Below are positions 7,405-15,025 of a stretch of 58,144 bases of DNA, in pieces. Each line of letters starts with the position of its first letter. Positions within the stretch are counted from its first letter, which is position 1. A program made the translations under genes and the position numbers. This stretch comes from an uncultured Prevotella sp. (GTDB taxonomy: Bacteria; Bacteroidota; Bacteroidia; Bacteroidales; Bacteroidaceae), in the NCBI GenBank assembly GCA_905233245.1, contig CAJODK010000010.1:1-58144 (forward strand), written 5' to 3'. The notes under the pieces were generated by a model. That model saw nothing but the letters and a program-made list of their open reading frames with translations. It was not told the DNA's origin and did not search any database.

Positions 7405-7956
7405 ATGACACAGAATACAATTAAAGTGCTACCTATAGAAGATATCTTCTTCATAAAAAAGATAACATTCTGCCCAAAGGAAGGTAGGGAAAAGGAATTG
7501 GGGCTTTATGGAGTATTTTACTATGCTCGAAGGCCTACCGAAGGATATAAGATAAAAGAAAGTAAGAATATTTATGATATATCCTCCTATTTAAATCATA
7601 ATGAGGAAAGTTTTCCCAAGGATGATGTTGACGAAATCATAAAAGAGGCTATAGGGTCACAGTTTTCGGTTGTAGATGTACGTACAGATTTGCAATTATT
7701 TGATGTTGAAAAAGAGGATTATAAACTTTTGTTTGAAGGCCAGAATGGACATAATGTTACATTAAAAATTTCGTCAATTTCTCAAGAGCAGCAAGATATA
7801 ATAATCGAATTAGGTGTTACTGCATTGAGCTATGAAAATATAAAATGGCCCAGTGATATAATCACATTTGAACTTCCTGTAAATAATAAATATAATTTAG
7901 CAGGGATACAAAGTGAGATAAGTGAAACTTTCAGAAAGTATAGTGACATATTATAA
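7405..7956 (+). CDS. hypothetical protein, first of a related pair
   Basis: I do not recognise a family. It has 183 residues, no signal peptide and no membrane segment. The segment IKKITF...KELGLYGVFYYAR (about 18-43) and the segment DVDEIIKEAIGSQF..VDVRTDL (about 74-97) have counterparts in the next protein, so the two seem to be diverged copies. The spacing to the nuclease-like gene is 79 bases and to the next gene 10 bases. AT-rich codon use matches the flanking pair and differs from the housekeeping genes. Confidence 0.6.
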   Translation: MTQNTIKVLPIEDIFFIKKITFCPKEGREKELGLYGVFYYARRPTEGYKIKESKNIYDISSYLNHNEESFPKDDVDEIIKEAIGSQFSVVDVRTDLQLFDVEKEDYKLLFEGQNGHNVTLKISSISQEQQDIIIELGVTALSYENIKWPSDIITFELPVNNKYNLAGIQSEISETFRKYSDIL

Positions 7957-7966
7957 ATAAGGAGTT

Positions 7967-8434
7967 ATGACATATCAAGAGTTGCAAAATAATCAGAGGT
8001 ATATTATAAACAAGATTCTTATAAAGAATAGTGCAGCAAAGGAAATTGGCCTTATAACATATGTACGTACAGATGTCAAGGGTCTTCAAGATGAACTTGA
8101 TAATGTAATCCAGAATGCTATAAGACAATCTTTCCCTTATTTAGAAGTTCAATCTCCTCTTGAATGCTACAAAGGAATAACTGATATTCCAGAAAGACTT
8201 AGCGGAGAGAAGAGATCTTATAGAATCTTATGCATATTCTCAGATCCAGAAGAGGCCGAAAAAAGAATAAAAGGCAAAGGTGTTTATACTGTCAAGCCTA
8301 TGTATATATATGTTTGTGGTATAATTGATAATCTGACATCGTATATCATCCAAAATACTCTGGATGATCAGCGTACTATGGCAGAAAGAATACTTAATGA
8401 AATAATTCCTTACGACACGTTCTTTGGATATTAA
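7967..8434 (+). CDS. hypothetical protein, second of a related pair
   Basis: It has 155 residues. The start is well supported by AAGGAG seven bases upstream. No family is recognised. INKILIKNSAAKEIGLITYVR and ELDNVIQNAIRQSFPYLEV align with the corresponding segments of the preceding protein (shared pattern D..I..AI...F...(D/E)V). The rest is mixed alpha/beta, with no export signal. Together with 6630 and 7405 it forms a compact AT-rich cassette of three genes. Confidence 0.6.
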   Translation: MTYQELQNNQRYIINKILIKNSAAKEIGLITYVRTDVKGLQDELDNVIQNAIRQSFPYLEVQSPLECYKGITDIPERLSGEKRSYRILCIFSDPEEAEKRIKGKGVYTVKPMYIYVCGIIDNLTSYIIQNTLDDQRTMAERILNEIIPYDTFFGY

Positions 8435-8492
8435 TTCATAGTGAACAATATAACATTTAACTTTTAATTTTACAAACAAAAATTATTTAATT

Positions 8493-11339
8493 ATGAAACA
8501 AAAATTCTTAACTTTACTTGCTTTACTGCTATGTGCAGTAACAAGTTCGTGGGCGGATGATACCTACGAGTATTACTACAATGGTTCATCCACAATCAAC
8601 ACATCCAGTTTCTTCTCAGGAACAGCTGTTTCCACAAATGCTTATGCATCAAATCTGAAATTCACAACTACTGCGGGAGAAATTACTGCTTCTAAGGTTG
8701 CTAAGATGAACAGCTCCGGACATGTTGATTTTACCACTACGGCTAACTCAACTGTGACGATTGTTATGATGAGTAAGGCTAAGACAGATAGTAAAAACGC
8801 TAACACCGTAAAATTGGACACCCAAACCAGTGCAGATTTTGGTAGTACGTCAACTGCTAATGTTATTTCTGATCCTATTGTATTTGAAAATGTGGCTGCA
8901 GGCTCACACACCATTACTCGCGGTGGACAGGAGTGCGGATTGGTTTACGTTAAGGTAGTTCAGGAGGCTATGACAGCTCCTGCTATTACAGTTCAACCAG
9001 CAGCTTGTACTGCTGTAGCTCTGAATGGTACTACAACACTGAGCGTTGATGCTACTCCTTCTTCAGGCACATGTACTTTTAATTGGTATGCTTGTGACTC
9101 TGAGGGCGTAATCAGCGGCGAGTCACTTGGCACATCTAAAGATTATACTGTTCCTACTTCTGCTACAGCATCAGCAGCAACTTTATATTACAAGTGTGTA
9201 GTAGGTGATGGAGGTTCTAATACAACTCCGTCTAACGTTGCTAAGATTAACGTAATTGACAGAGCTGCTAAGCAGACTTGGGACTTTACTACAATTGAAG
9301 CAGAAGATATCATGTACAATGAGACGTTCTATACTTACAAGGGCAGCAGTACTTACAACCACAACTTTACTAAGGCTACTGATGGTACTCTGCAGGACAA
9401 CTATGGCAATGACTTGCTGAAAGGCATTATCGTTCGTCGCGATGCTGGTGATGCTCCTGTATATGTATATTGTGATGCTAACAACAATCGTTATGGTATC
9501 AACCTTCAGGGAGCTTCAGACAAGCCTGGCATCTGGAAAATTCCAGTAGAGGCAGGCAAGAACTATCAGGTTACCTATACAAGTAATACAAGCAGCAAAA
9601 CTGTGGGTTATGCTATTAACAGCGGTGCAACATTTGTTAGTGGTGATTTGACTTCAACGATTGCAACTGCATTTACTAACACAGCAAGTTTCATAGCAAG
9701 TGCATCTGCTAACGGAACTATGGTTCTGCATAATGCAGGAACTGATGCTAACTACAGCACTATTGTAAAGATTGAGGAAGTAGCTGCAAGCCCATCTCTG
9801 ATAGTAGATCCATCTACAGCTGAGGCATTCTCTTATGTAGAAGGTAATGGCCCATCTGCTGCTCAGTCATTTGCTGTGACTCTGAACTATTCTGAGAATC
9901 CTGTTTCGGCTCAACTGTCTTCAAGCAACTACGAGATGTCAAAGACAGGTGAGGCTGACAGCTATACAAGCGAGGCATTCGATGACCTGACTAACGGTAG
10001 CACAGTATATGTTCGCCTGAAGGCTGGTCTTGCTAAGGCTTCTGCTTACGATGCTACTCTGACATTCGCTAACGCAGATGTAGAGGATGACGTAGTAATC
10101 AACCTTTCTGGTTCTGTAACTGGTCAGACCTACACCGTAACTTACGACCTGAACGGTGGTAGCGGTGATGCTCCTACACAGGATCCAGTAGAGGCTGGCA
10201 CTCAGATTACACTTCCTGCAGCAGCTTCTAAGGATTTCTATACCTTCAATGGTTGGCTGTGTAACGCAGACAACGTAGTGTATGATGCAGAGGCACTATA
10301 CACTATGACAGCTGCAAACACTACCTTCACAGCTCAGTGGACAGGTCCTACTTACTCTTCTACTCTTGACTTTGCTGCTGTAACAAAAGCAGGAACAACA
10401 GCTGCCAATGCTATAGAAGACTTCTTAGCTTCAGGAAATATGGTAATTTCAGGTAAAGGTTCTAGAAGTGATTGGGAGCCATCTACTGAGAACTTTGGTT
10501 TCATAGGTTATAAGCTTAAGGACGAAGGTGTGACAGTGAAATTCATGGCACAGGCAGGCAAGAAGGTTACCATTACATTGGGTAGCAACGATGGAGCTGT
10601 GACACTCAAAAAGAATGGAACTTCTTCAACTATACCTTCTCATAAAGGTAATACTAATTTCTCTGTTATCGCATTTGACGCAGACGAAGATATGCTTGTA
10701 GAAATTAGTACAACGCAAGATAACAAAACAACTACACTGAACAAGATTGAAATTGAGGATGCTATTGCTTCTACAAATGTTACTGTAGGCGTGACAGGCT
10801 TCGCTACTATCGGTCTGCCTTACGCTACAACTCTGCCAGAGGGTGTTACTGCATACGCTGTATCTGAAACATCAGCAACTGCTGTGACAGTGTCTGAGGC
10901 AATAGCTGCTGGCACAAAGATTCCTGCAAACAAGGGCTTCGTCATCGTAGCTACTCCACAGGTGGTTTATAACTTTGCTGGTCTTTCAAATACTACATGG
11001 CAGTCTTCTATTGCTACCAACAAGCTTGAGGCAACTGGCTCATCAGTGCTTAACGCTACAGCTGAAGGTGACTTCTACTACTTTGCTATCATCGACTCTA
11101 CAAACAGGAAGGTTGGCTTCAAGAAGTGTGCTGCTAATGCTTCTCTCGCAGCAAACAAGGCTTATCTGCCTGGCACAGGTCTGAGCAGCAACTCTCTTGT
11201 TATCAACTTCGATGACCCAACAGCTGTAGAGGCTGTACAGGATGTTCAAGAGTTCAAGAGTTCAAAGGTTCAAAAGGTAATCAAGAACGGTCAGCTCTTC
11301 ATCGGTAACTACACAGTTGCAGGCGCTCGTGTTAAGTAA
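8493..11339 (+). CDS. large secreted protein with InlB-type repeat and C-terminal sorting tail
   Basis: This is a 948-residue protein with a signal peptide (MKQKFLTLLALLLCAVTSSWA). Residues of about 50-155 form a beta module similar to one near the C-terminus of the protein at 44596. About 545-620 is a Listeria-Bacteroides InlB B-repeat (YTVTYDLNGGSGD ... FNGWLCNADNVVYDAEALYTM ... FTAQW). The C-terminus KVIKNGQLFIGNYTVAGARVK-like tail (last ~25 residues) resembles type IX secretion sorting tails of Prevotella, so a surface or secreted location is likely. The tail is preceded by QEFKSSKVQK, which is encoded by octamer repeats at 11244-11275. The function is unknown; adhesion or glycan binding is a guess. 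It is followed by a 54-residue peptide gene. Confidence 0.8.
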   Translation: MKQKFLTLLALLLCAVTSSWADDTYEYYYNGSSTINTSSFFSGTAVSTNAYASNLKFTTTAGEITASKVAKMNSSGHVDFTTTANSTVTIVMMSKAKTDSKNANTVKLDTQTSADFGSTSTANVISDPIVFENVAAGSHTITRGGQECGLVYVKVVQEAMTAPAITVQPAACTAVALNGTTTLSVDATPSSGTCTFNWYACDSEGVISGESLGTSKDYTVPTSATASAATLYYKCVVGDGGSNTTPSNVAKINVIDRAAKQTWDFTTIEAEDIMYNETFYTYKGSSTYNHNFTKATDGTLQDNYGNDLLKGIIVRRDAGDAPVYVYCDANNNRYGINLQGASDKPGIWKIPVEAGKNYQVTYTSNTSSKTVGYAINSGATFVSGDLTSTIATAFTNTASFIASASANGTMVLHNAGTDANYSTIVKIEEVAASPSLIVDPSTAEAFSYVEGNGPSAAQSFAVTLNYSENPVSAQLSSSNYEMSKTGEADSYTSEAFDDLTNGSTVYVRLKAGLAKASAYDATLTFANADVEDDVVINLSGSVTGQTYTVTYDLNGGSGDAPTQDPVEAGTQITLPAAASKDFYTFNGWLCNADNVVYDAEALYTMTAANTTFTAQWTGPTYSSTLDFAAVTKAGTTAANAIEDFLASGNMVISGKGSRSDWEPSTENFGFIGYKLKDEGVTVKFMAQAGKKVTITLGSNDGAVTLKKNGTSSTIPSHKGNTNFSVIAFDADEDMLVEISTTQDNKTTTLNKIEIEDAIASTNVTVGVTGFATIGLPYATTLPEGVTAYAVSETSATAVTVSEAIAAGTKIPANKGFVIVATPQVVYNFAGLSNTTWQSSIATNKLEATGSSVLNATAEGDFYYFAIIDSTNRKVGFKKCAANASLAANKAYLPGTGLSSNSLVINFDDPTAVEAVQDVQEFKSSKVQKVIKNGQLFIGNYTVAGARVK
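11244..11275 (+). repeat. octamer repeat (GTTCAAGA)n inside the coding end
   Basis: Four consecutive 8-bp units GTTCAAGA, GTTCAAGA, GTTCAAAG, GTTCAAAA lie in frame just before the sorting tail. Loss or gain of one unit would change the frame and remove the tail. Confidence 0.85.
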
Positions 11340-11387
11340 AGATAGTCTAAACAACCAAACAACTAAACAACTAAAAGACTATAAGAT

Positions 11388-11552
11388 ATGAAAAAAGAAT
11401 ATATCGAGCCTTCTGTTAAGGCTCAGATACTCGCTGGCTCAATCCCTGGCTCGAATGGTTATAAAATGGGAACCAGTGACAACGTCAGTACTGAGACTGG
11501 TAGTGGCGATGATGCCCTGAGCTTCGATGCCGAGTTCGAGGACGACTTCTAA
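11388..11552 (+). CDS. 54-residue acidic peptide, unknown function
   Basis: The frame starts MKKEYIEPSVKAQILAGS and ends in an acidic tail SFDAEFEDDF. Small proteins with an MKK.Y..P start, a short hydrophobic stretch and an acidic end are common in Prevotella and Bacteroides genomes, often beside secreted repeat proteins; their role is not known to me. It has no clear signal peptide. It begins 49 bases after the large secreted protein and is followed by a strong terminator, so it is probably its operon partner. The leader-like N-terminus followed by a Gly-Ser break could also suit a peptide precursor, which is speculation. Confidence 0.6.
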   Translation: MKKEYIEPSVKAQILAGSIPGSNGYKMGTSDNVSTETGSGDDALSFDAEFEDDF

Positions 11553-11621
11553 ATATTATACTATTGCTCCAATGAGATAGTATGTTTGCTCTTTAAAAAA
11601 TTGAGCAGCCAATATGCGTAG

Positions 11622-11660
11622 GATGTCCTGACCACAGCGGTGGTCGGGACATCTTTTTTT
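11622..11660 (+). terminator. strong rho-independent terminator
   Basis: GATGTCCTGACCAC pairs with GGTGGTCGGGACATC around the loop AGC (one mismatch) and seven T follow. It ends the 8493-11552 unit. Confidence 0.9.
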
Positions 11661-11700
11661 CGAAATATTGCGTTGCTTTTCAAAAAAACACTTCACTAAA

Positions 11701-11732
11701 TTTGTGAATTTAATATTTTTTGTTTACCTTTG
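11701..11732 (+). promoter_or_regulatory. promoter of the higA-like gene
   Basis: TTTG at 11701-11704 and TACCTTTG at 11725-11732 are separated by 20 bases, a full match to the Bacteroidetes -33/-7 promoter. AAGGAG lies seven bases before the ATG. Confidence 0.8.
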
Positions 11733-11751
11733 CCATTATAAATAAGGAGAC

Positions 11752-12051
11752 ATGAATAGAATACCAACACATCCAGGAGACATCTTGAAAGAGGAAATTG
11801 CGGAGAGAGGTATTTCGCAGAAGAAATTCTCTGAGCTACTGTCTGTGCCCTACACACAACTAAATGAAATACTGAATGGGAAGAGACCAGTGACGACAGA
11901 TTTCGCATTGATGGTGGAGGCTGCGCTGGGTATTAACCCAGAGTTGCTGATAAATATGCAGACTCGATACAATATGTCTGTAGCAAGACATAAGAAACCT
12001 CTCATTGCACGACTATTTGATATTAGACGTGCCTGTGCAGCTATATTATAG
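11752..12051 (+). CDS. HigA/VapI-like antitoxin-type HTH regulator, orphan
   Basis: This 99-residue XRE-family protein starts with the typical RIPTHPGDILKEEI segment; the helix-turn-helix covers about residues 20-60 (ISQKKFSELLSVPYTQLNEIL). In HigBA modules such proteins neutralise and repress the HigB mRNA interferase, whose gene usually lies just upstream. Here the upstream 90 bases hold only a promoter, and no HigB-like frame is seen on either side, so the gene appears solitary. It may act as a stand-alone regulator or as the remains of a module. The length matches family members, so I do not propose a frameshift. Confidence 0.75.
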   Translation: MNRIPTHPGDILKEEIAERGISQKKFSELLSVPYTQLNEILNGKRPVTTDFALMVEAALGINPELLINMQTRYNMSVARHKKPLIARLFDIRRACAAIL

Positions 12052-12135
12052 AGGCACGCTATCGTGAATACAAGGATGCACTAGCTCGGAATCTCAACAA
12101 AGAAAGAACAGAGGAGATATTAGTATCTTTTTTGT

Positions 12136-12143
12136 TACCTTTG
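12136..12143 (+). promoter_or_regulatory. -7 element directly before the SDR start codon
   Basis: TACCTTTG ends six bases before the ATG at 12150. The transcript would have almost no leader. The -33 element is weak. Confidence 0.6.
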
Positions 12144-12149
12144 CACTCG

Positions 12150-13124
12150 ATGGAAAGAATACTCATCACAGGGGCTACAGGGTTCATCGGCTCTTTCATA
12201 GTGGAAGAGGCGCTGAGACAGGGTATGGAGGTATGGGCAGCGATGCGTACCACCTGCAATATGCAGTACCTCGCTGATGAGCGCATCCATAGGATAGTGC
12301 TCGACCTATCTTCCTTATCCCAACTCACAGAGGCACTCGCCGATAAGCCTTTCGACTATGTAGTGCATGCTGCAGGAGCCACCAAGGCACTGCATCGTGA
12401 GACATTCTACAGCGTGAACACCCTTGGCACGCAGAATCTGGTGCGTGCACTGATGGTCACCAGTCCCGCCCTGAAGCGTCTGGTGTTCATTAGTTCGCTC
12501 AGCATCTATGGCCCTGTCAGGGAGAAGAGGCCATATACGGAGATACTCGATACAGATACCCCCCGTCCCAATACTGACTATGGCAAGAGTAAGTGGCAGG
12601 CAGAACAATGGTTGCATGTTCACTGCACACTGCCATTCACCATACTGCGCCCTACGGGAGTCTATGGTCCTCGTGAGAAGGACTATATGACGATGGTGGA
12701 CAGCATACGGCGAGGTGTGGACATCGCAGTGGGCTATACTCCGCAGGATATCACCTTCGTATATGTCACGGACGTGGTGCAGGCGGTGTTTCTGGCGATG
12801 AAATCGGAGAATACCATCCGCAAGGCATATTTCCTCAGTGACGGTGAGGTTTATTCCTCACGTAACTTTAGCGATTATATAATCCAGGCTCTCGGTAAAA
12901 AGCACGTCATACGGCTGACATTCCCATTATGGACGTTGCGCATCGTCTGCGCCGTCAGCGATGTATGGATGCACCTCACAGGTCGTCTCTCCACACTCAA
13001 TAACGATCACTACAACATACTGCGTCAGCGCAACTGGCGATGCGATATCACCCCCGCCTGTCATGACTTCGGCTATGCTCCGCAAGTCAAACTAGCAGAC
13101 GGCGTAAAAAAAATAGTAAAATAA
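12150..13124 (+). CDS. extended-SDR NAD(P)-dependent epimerase/dehydratase
   Basis: This 324-residue protein begins MERILITGATGFIGSF, the Rossmann GxxGxxG motif of extended short-chain dehydrogenases. The catalytic Ser (VFISSLSIYG) and YGKSK pair (about residue 149) are in place. The family includes sugar-nucleotide epimerases, dihydroflavonol reductase-like and 3-beta-HSD-like enzymes; the substrate cannot be told. A TTG eighteen bases upstream is open in frame, but it lies in the -7 element, so ATG 12150 is preferred. The PAP2 gene follows with no spacer (stop TAA then ATG), which suggests coupled translation and a joint role, possibly in lipid or envelope-glycan metabolism. Confidence 0.8.
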   Translation: MERILITGATGFIGSFIVEEALRQGMEVWAAMRTTCNMQYLADERIHRIVLDLSSLSQLTEALADKPFDYVVHAAGATKALHRETFYSVNTLGTQNLVRALMVTSPALKRLVFISSLSIYGPVREKRPYTEILDTDTPRPNTDYGKSKWQAEQWLHVHCTLPFTILRPTGVYGPREKDYMTMVDSIRRGVDIAVGYTPQDITFVYVTDVVQAVFLAMKSENTIRKAYFLSDGEVYSSRNFSDYIIQALGKKHVIRLTFPLWTLRIVCAVSDVWMHLTGRLSTLNNDHYNILRQRNWRCDITPACHDFGYAPQVKLADGVKKIVK

Positions 13125-14063
13125 ATGGTACATCGTAAATTGTCAAATTGTAAATTATTATCTCCCGAGATAGCGACATTCATCTATGCCACCGTTACCA
13201 TCATCGTGATACTATTCACATGGACAGGCTATGACAATCCTTCTGCCCTGTTGTGGGCACGACTCCAATACCTCTCAGGCACCATCGCGCTATGGCTCGT
13301 CTATATGCTCTGGCCAAGCAAAATTGTGATGGGAGCCAGGATAGGCTATCTCCTCCTCATGCTCAGCACATGGTACCCCGATACCTATGCCATCAACAGT
13401 CAGTTTGCATGTCTCGACCATGTCTTTGCGGGATGGGAACAGTCGCTATTTGGATTCCAACCCTCACTCATCTTCTCCAAGGCATACAGCAGCAGGGTGG
13501 TTTCCGAACTCATGTACATGGGATACTTCTCCTATTATCTCTTCTTCGTTGTTACCCTCGCCATCATCTTTTTTAAGAAGTACAGCCAACTTGAGCGAGC
13601 ATCCTTCATGATATTCACAGGTTTCTATCTCTGCTACGTCATCTATCTCTTTGTGCCTGTCACTGGACCCCAGTACTATTATCTTGCGGCAGGTATGGAC
13701 AATATCGCCCATGGAGTATTCCCTGATGTGGGACACTATTTCCTCGACCATCAGGAGGCACTCACTGCACCAGGATGGAGTGGGGGACTCTTCTATCAGT
13801 TGGTAGAGTGGGCACACCATACGGGAGAGCGCCCCACTGCCGCCTTCCCCTCCAGTCATGTTGCCATTGCCACACTTGTGATGCTTATGGTTGTGCGCCT
13901 CCGTATGTGGCGCTGGCTCATGGTGCTCGCCATACCCTTCCTCTTCCTCTGTCTCAGCACCGTGTATATCTATGCCCATTATGCCATCGATGCCATTGCA
14001 GGTTTTACCTACGGTATCCTCCTCTTCTTCCTTCTCGGAGGCTTGCGATTAAGGGCGAGGTGA
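13125..14063 (+). CDS. membrane PAP2-family phosphatase
   Basis: The 312-residue protein has about six hydrophobic segments. The phosphatase motifs near the C-terminus are GERPTAAFPSSHV (about 235-250) and HYAIDAIAG (about 285), the conserved Arg-Pro, Ser-His and His residues of the PAP2 active site. FVPVTGPQYY upstream resembles the inositol-phosphorylceramide-synthase branch (PAP2_3). Likely roles are dephosphorylation of a lipid phosphate or transfer of a phospho-headgroup at the outer face of the inner membrane. The ATG follows directly on the SDR stop. Its first codons (KLSNCKLL) overlap an AAATTGTC-type repeat. Confidence 0.8.
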   Translation: MVHRKLSNCKLLSPEIATFIYATVTIIVILFTWTGYDNPSALLWARLQYLSGTIALWLVYMLWPSKIVMGARIGYLLLMLSTWYPDTYAINSQFACLDHVFAGWEQSLFGFQPSLIFSKAYSSRVVSELMYMGYFSYYLFFVVTLAIIFFKKYSQLERASFMIFTGFYLCYVIYLFVPVTGPQYYYLAAGMDNIAHGVFPDVGHYFLDHQEALTAPGWSGGLFYQLVEWAHHTGERPTAAFPSSHVAIATLVMLMVVRLRMWRWLMVLAIPFLFLCLSTVYIYAHYAIDAIAGFTYGILLFFLLGGLRLRAR

Positions 14064-14074
14064 AAATAATTATT

Positions 14075-14109
14075 CAATTTTCAATCTTCAATTTTCAACT
14101 CTCAATTGC
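14075..14109 (+). repeat. heptamer repeat (CAATTTT)n between genes
   Basis: Five 7-bp units (CAATTTT, CAATCTT, CAATTTT, CAACTCT, CAATTGC) fill the gap between the PAP2 stop and the next start codon. Confidence 0.8.
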
Positions 14110-14111
14110 TA

Positions 14112-14996
14112 ATGTACCTACGTAAGTCTGACCGCAACGGCATTCTCCTGCTCCTTCTCATCATTGTCATAGTCTTGATACTGTTCCCATTTCTCAAGAC
14201 TCCTGAGAGTGTAAGGCAATACCAGCGCCAGCAACGTTCTCAGCGTTTACCTCTTTCCTCCTCCATCACCTCCATGGAAGTATCCTCCCCTTTGGGGGAG
14301 GTCGGGAGAGGGGCTTTCTATTTTGACCCCAATACCGCCGATAGCACCACTCTGCTGCGACTGGGACTCAGTCGCTGGCAGGTACGCAACATCTATAGGT
14401 ACCGTGCCAGGGGAGGGCGCTTCCATCAGAAGGAAGACTTCGCCCAACTCTACGGACTAACCCTTGAGCAGTACCGTAAACTCGAACCATACATTCGAAT
14501 CGAGCCCGAAGTCATGGCGCGGGACGTCATCAAAAAACCAACTCACGCCTCCACTTCTCACTCCTCTACCTCCACTTCTCACTCCTCTAGCTCCTCAAAG
14601 CTGAGGAGTGGTGAGACTGTGGATATCAACACTGCGGATACGCTGGAACTGAAGCGCATTCCAGGTATCGGTTCCTATTTCGCTCGTCGTATAGTAGAGC
14701 TCCGTCAGCGTCGTCAGGCCTTCGTTTCTCCCGAAGAGCTCCTCGCTATCCGTAATCTACCTGAGACGGCTCTCACCTATATGACAGCCTCACAGAATTT
14801 CCCTAAAATACAAGTCAACAACGCCTCCCTCCAACAACTCAAAGCACATCCTCTAATCAACCACACCCAGGCTACCGACATTCTCCGTTACCGCCGCCTC
14901 AACGGTCCCATTCTCTCTCCCTCGGACCTTTCTACTCTTCCCAGCTTCTCCAAAGAGCAACTGGTTCGACTAGCTCCATTCCTAATCTTTGATTAG
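14112..14996 (+). CDS. ComEA-like helix-hairpin-helix protein
   Basis: This 294-residue protein has one N-terminal membrane helix (about 11-29) and three helix-hairpin-helix units: FDPNTADSTTLLRLG (about 71-125), VDINTADTLELKRIPGIG (about 172-230) and VNNASLQQLKAHPLI (about 235-294). Such domains bind DNA without sequence specificity; ComEA relatives act in DNA uptake. Two stretches look like repeat insertions: residues 58-69 (SSPLGEVGRGAF) are encoded by a G/C-tract palindrome, and residues of about 146-160 by a 21-bp tandem duplication (14548-14589). Start is placed at ATG 14112; a TTG six bases upstream is also possible. It is convergent with dgt. Confidence 0.75.
   Translation: MYLRKSDRNGILLLLLIIVIVLILFPFLKTPESVRQYQRQQRSQRLPLSSSITSMEVSSPLGEVGRGAFYFDPNTADSTTLLRLGLSRWQVRNIYRYRARGGRFHQKEDFAQLYGLTLEQYRKLEPYIRIEPEVMARDVIKKPTHASTSHSSTSTSHSSSSSKLRSGETVDINTADTLELKRIPGIGSYFARRIVELRQRRQAFVSPEELLAIRNLPETALTYMTASQNFPKIQVNNASLQQLKAHPLINHTQATDILRYRRLNGPILSPSDLSTLPSFSKEQLVRLAPFLIFD
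14283..14316 (+). repeat. G/C-tract palindrome inside the ComEA-like gene
   Basis: CCTCCCCTTTGGGGGAGG followed by TCGGGAGAGGGG is a dispersed-repeat type hairpin lying in frame. Related tracts occur between genes at 6264-6364. Confidence 0.7.
14548..14589 (+). repeat. 21-bp tandem duplication inside the ComEA-like gene
   Basis: Two exact or near-exact 21-base copies (14548-14568 and 14569-14589) encode consecutive Ser/Thr/His heptapeptides in the linker between HhH units. Confidence 0.8.
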
Positions 14997-15025
14997 GTGT
15001 GAGGTAAGAGGTTAGAAAAGGGTGT

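Noticed and set aside
12000..12150. Frameshifted longer HigA
   Set aside because: A second frame after the stop is open for about 30 codons, but the 99-residue protein already has the normal family length and end.
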